Positions 5,564 to 6,831 of a DNA stretch of 6,831 bases are shown piece by piece. The position numbers and the translations under genes are program-made. The notes beneath the pieces are model-generated. The model was not told where the DNA came from. It did not search any database and saw only the letters and a list, made by a program, of their open reading frames with translations. Source of the DNA: an uncultured Alphaproteobacteria bacterium (lineage in GTDB: Bacteria > Pseudomonadota > Alphaproteobacteria > GCA-2731375); assembly GCA_913049615.1 (NCBI GenBank), contig CAJWZI010000078.1:1-6831 (forward strand), read 5' to 3'. Numbering within the stretch: the first letter of the stretch is position 1; each line of letters starts with the position of its first letter.

Positions 5564-6577
5564 CTACTGGAGCAAAGCCGACAGACAGCCGGTATGTTGC
5601 AGGATAGCTCGTGTGCGGATGGCTGCCTCGCCCTCCAATTCCGCAAACCGCCGGCGAAGTTCCATCAGGCATTTGACCTGATAGTTAAAAGTGGCTTGGC
5701 TGTAGGAGCCGTTGGCATAGGTCAGGGAGAATGTATCCTCACCTTTTTCTGCCGCCTCTGCGTTTGCCAACAGGAACGGCATATAGTATTCTCCCGTCAA
5801 TTCCAATAGTCCCATGGTTGCGTCCGGCAGGTCGTCTTCAGGACCCAGCCATTTGCCCTCAATACCAGATGCATCGTCTAGTTGGCGCACCCAGCTTTCC
5901 GTTTTCATGGCTTCAGCCCGCATGATGGCGAGCGGCGTGGGATCGGTGGATAGTGGTTTCAACTGCCCGAAGATTCCGAAATCACCCAATGAAGGGCGAG
6001 TGCCGAAAAGAAAATCATGCATACTGACATGGCATTCCATCAGAGTTAGGATACGGTGAAAGCTATCCTCAATCACCGGCTTGTTTTTTGGCGTGCAACC
6101 AACCATGGGCATGCGGCTGATCTGCCGATCAGCGAAGCTTTTGGCAACTTCATCACGCATATCGCCCCGGGACTCGGGGAAACCGTCATCGGCGATCCAA
6201 TGGGAGGCATAATGGATATCCGCGTCATAATACCAACGATAATGAAACATCGCTTTTGTAAGCCATTCGTCCGCCATGTCTTCAAGTAGATGGCTCAGGA
6301 AAGCGTGGCCGGGATCGTCGGGAATAATGGAGCGATAGCCTGGATGACGATCCTCCAGGGCATATGCCAGAGGCGTCGAATCCACTCGGTATTGATCCTC
6401 GTCGGGATAACGCAACATGGGAATGATGTTAGGTTTTACATGCGCCACCATGTCGCTGTTTTTCGTGGTGCGGTGAATCCAATTATGCGAAATGTGACGG
6501 TAGCGCATGATGGCGCGTAACTTCATGGAATAGGGCGAACCACCTGTGCCAATTAGGCTGTAGCGTTCGTTGGACAT
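5564..6577 (-). CDS. Glutathione S-transferase-fold protein
   Basis: A 337-residue protein. The N-terminal thioredoxin-like domain shows SPYS (14-17) at the active-site position, the cis-proline loop IIPML (51-55, P53) and VDSTPL (65-70), which corresponds to the glutathione-binding E/D-S motif. The all-helical C-terminal part follows, with SLGD (196-199 region, in RPSLGDFGIFGQ) fitting the conserved helix-capping box. It is longer than classic GSTs (200-230 residues) by about 100 residues at the C-terminus. The reaction is unknown; conjugation, isomerisation, ether cleavage or reductive dehalogenation are all possible. The ATG at 6577 is preceded by AAGGA six bases upstream, better spaced than the adjacent TTG. 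It starts 10 bp after the stop of the upstream acyl-CoA dehydrogenase, with the ribosome-binding site overlapping that stop region, so co-translation is likely. Confidence 0.85.
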   Translation of the reverse strand: MSNERYSLIGTGGSPYSMKLRAIMRYRHISHNWIHRTTKNSDMVAHVKPNIIPMLRYPDEDQYRVDSTPLAYALEDRHPGYRSIIPDDPGHAFLSHLLEDMADEWLTKAMFHYRWYYDADIHYASHWIADDGFPESRGDMRDEVAKSFADRQISRMPMVGCTPKNKPVIEDSFHRILTLMECHVSMHDFLFGTRPSLGDFGIFGQLKPLSTDPTPLAIMRAEAMKTESWVRQLDDASGIEGKWLGPEDDLPDATMGLLELTGEYYMPFLLANAEAAEKGEDTFSLTYANGSYSQATFNYQVKCLMELRRRFAELEGEAAIRTRAILQHTGCLSALLQ

Positions 6578-6587
6578 CAATAATCCT

Positions 6588-6831
6588 TCAAAGACAATTT
6601 CTGCCGCAGGTTAGTCTAACAAGACGCTCACCTGCTAGGCCAAGTCGGCTCGCGATGTTGTTCTTTTGCATGTGGGAAGAACCTCCCGCGATGGGCATGC
6701 CAATCAGATCCATGACCGCTTGCGCCATGCCGAAATCTTCCGGTAGGCCATAGGCCCCCAGGACGCGCTGGCATACTAAGTCGATCTCGACGCCGGCATC
6801 AGCGGCGAACAGTTTAGCCGGTATTTCACCT
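6588..6831 (-). CDS. Acyl-CoA dehydrogenase, C-terminal fragment (5' end beyond the window)
   Basis: The last 80 residues of an acyl-CoA dehydrogenase are encoded from the right edge to a TGA at 6590-6588. The C-terminal family pattern is clear: KLFAADAGVEIDLVCQRVLG, GLPEDFGMAQAVMDL, and IAGGSSHMQKNNIASRLGL, which matches the usual xGGSSxIQKNIIAxRxLGL ending. The position of the catalytic Glu of short/medium-chain enzymes is Gly here, so the base must be elsewhere, as in isovaleryl-type enzymes, or the protein may be one half of a heteromeric enzyme. The tail LVRLTCGRNCL is unusual in carrying two cysteines. It is the first visible gene of the minus-strand operon that continues into the GST-fold gene. 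Confidence 0.88.
   Translation of the reverse strand, partial: GEIPAKLFAADAGVEIDLVCQRVLGAYGLPEDFGMAQAVMDLIGMPIAGGSSHMQKNNIASRLGLAGERLVRLTCGRNCL

Noticed and set aside
5268..5672. Longer 134-residue version of the biotin-carrier frame
   Set aside because: The extra N-terminal part overlaps the end of the GST-fold gene, has no domain character, and a well-placed GGAGG precedes the GTG at 5489 where the conserved domain starts.

Overview
The window looks like chromosomal DNA of a heterotrophic alphaproteobacterium, perhaps in or near the Rhodospirillales. This is inferred from protein style (acyl-CoA metabolism genes, an ApaG of alphaproteobacterial type, moderate-to-high GC) and not from a marker gene. 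No phage, IS or CRISPR gene is complete here.

Region by region: (a) 1-1342 holds a TfdA-like Fe(II)/2-oxoglutarate dioxygenase on the plus strand (269-1171), lying between two 39-bp near-identical direct repeats (71-109 and 1194-1232). A possible partial reading frame runs off the left edge on the minus strand. A perfect 11-bp tandem repeat (1267-1288) and a hairpin terminator (1305-1334) follow. (b) 1343-1459 is a tRNA-Lys with anticodon CUU and encoded CCA on the minus strand, with its own promoter. (c) 1448-3135 is a two-gene minus-strand unit, an acyl-CoA dehydrogenase followed by a MaoC/hotdog protein that lacks the usual hydratase dyad. (d) 3136-3283 is a divergent intergenic region, followed by apaG on the plus strand (3284-3676). 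(e) 3673-6831 is a tight minus-strand operon, in transcription order: acyl-CoA dehydrogenase (C-terminus only, cut by the right edge), GST-fold protein, small biotin-carrier protein, cytochrome P450, and an IsdG/HmuQ-like ABM-fold protein.

How the genes may work together: the right-hand operon combines CoA-thioester oxidation, a biotin carrier, a P450 and a GST-fold protein. This suggests oxidation and breakdown of a hydrophobic or carboxylic compound, but the substrate cannot be read from sequence. The last gene carries the Asn/Trp/His triad of haem-degrading IsdG-type enzymes and starts 6 bp after the P450 stop, so a haem-linked partnership is possible. No P450 redox partner and no biotin carboxylase or carboxyltransferase subunit lies in the window. 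The left part (direct repeats, tandem repeat and lone dioxygenase beside a tRNA gene) looks like an accessory insertion spot, though no integrase is visible.
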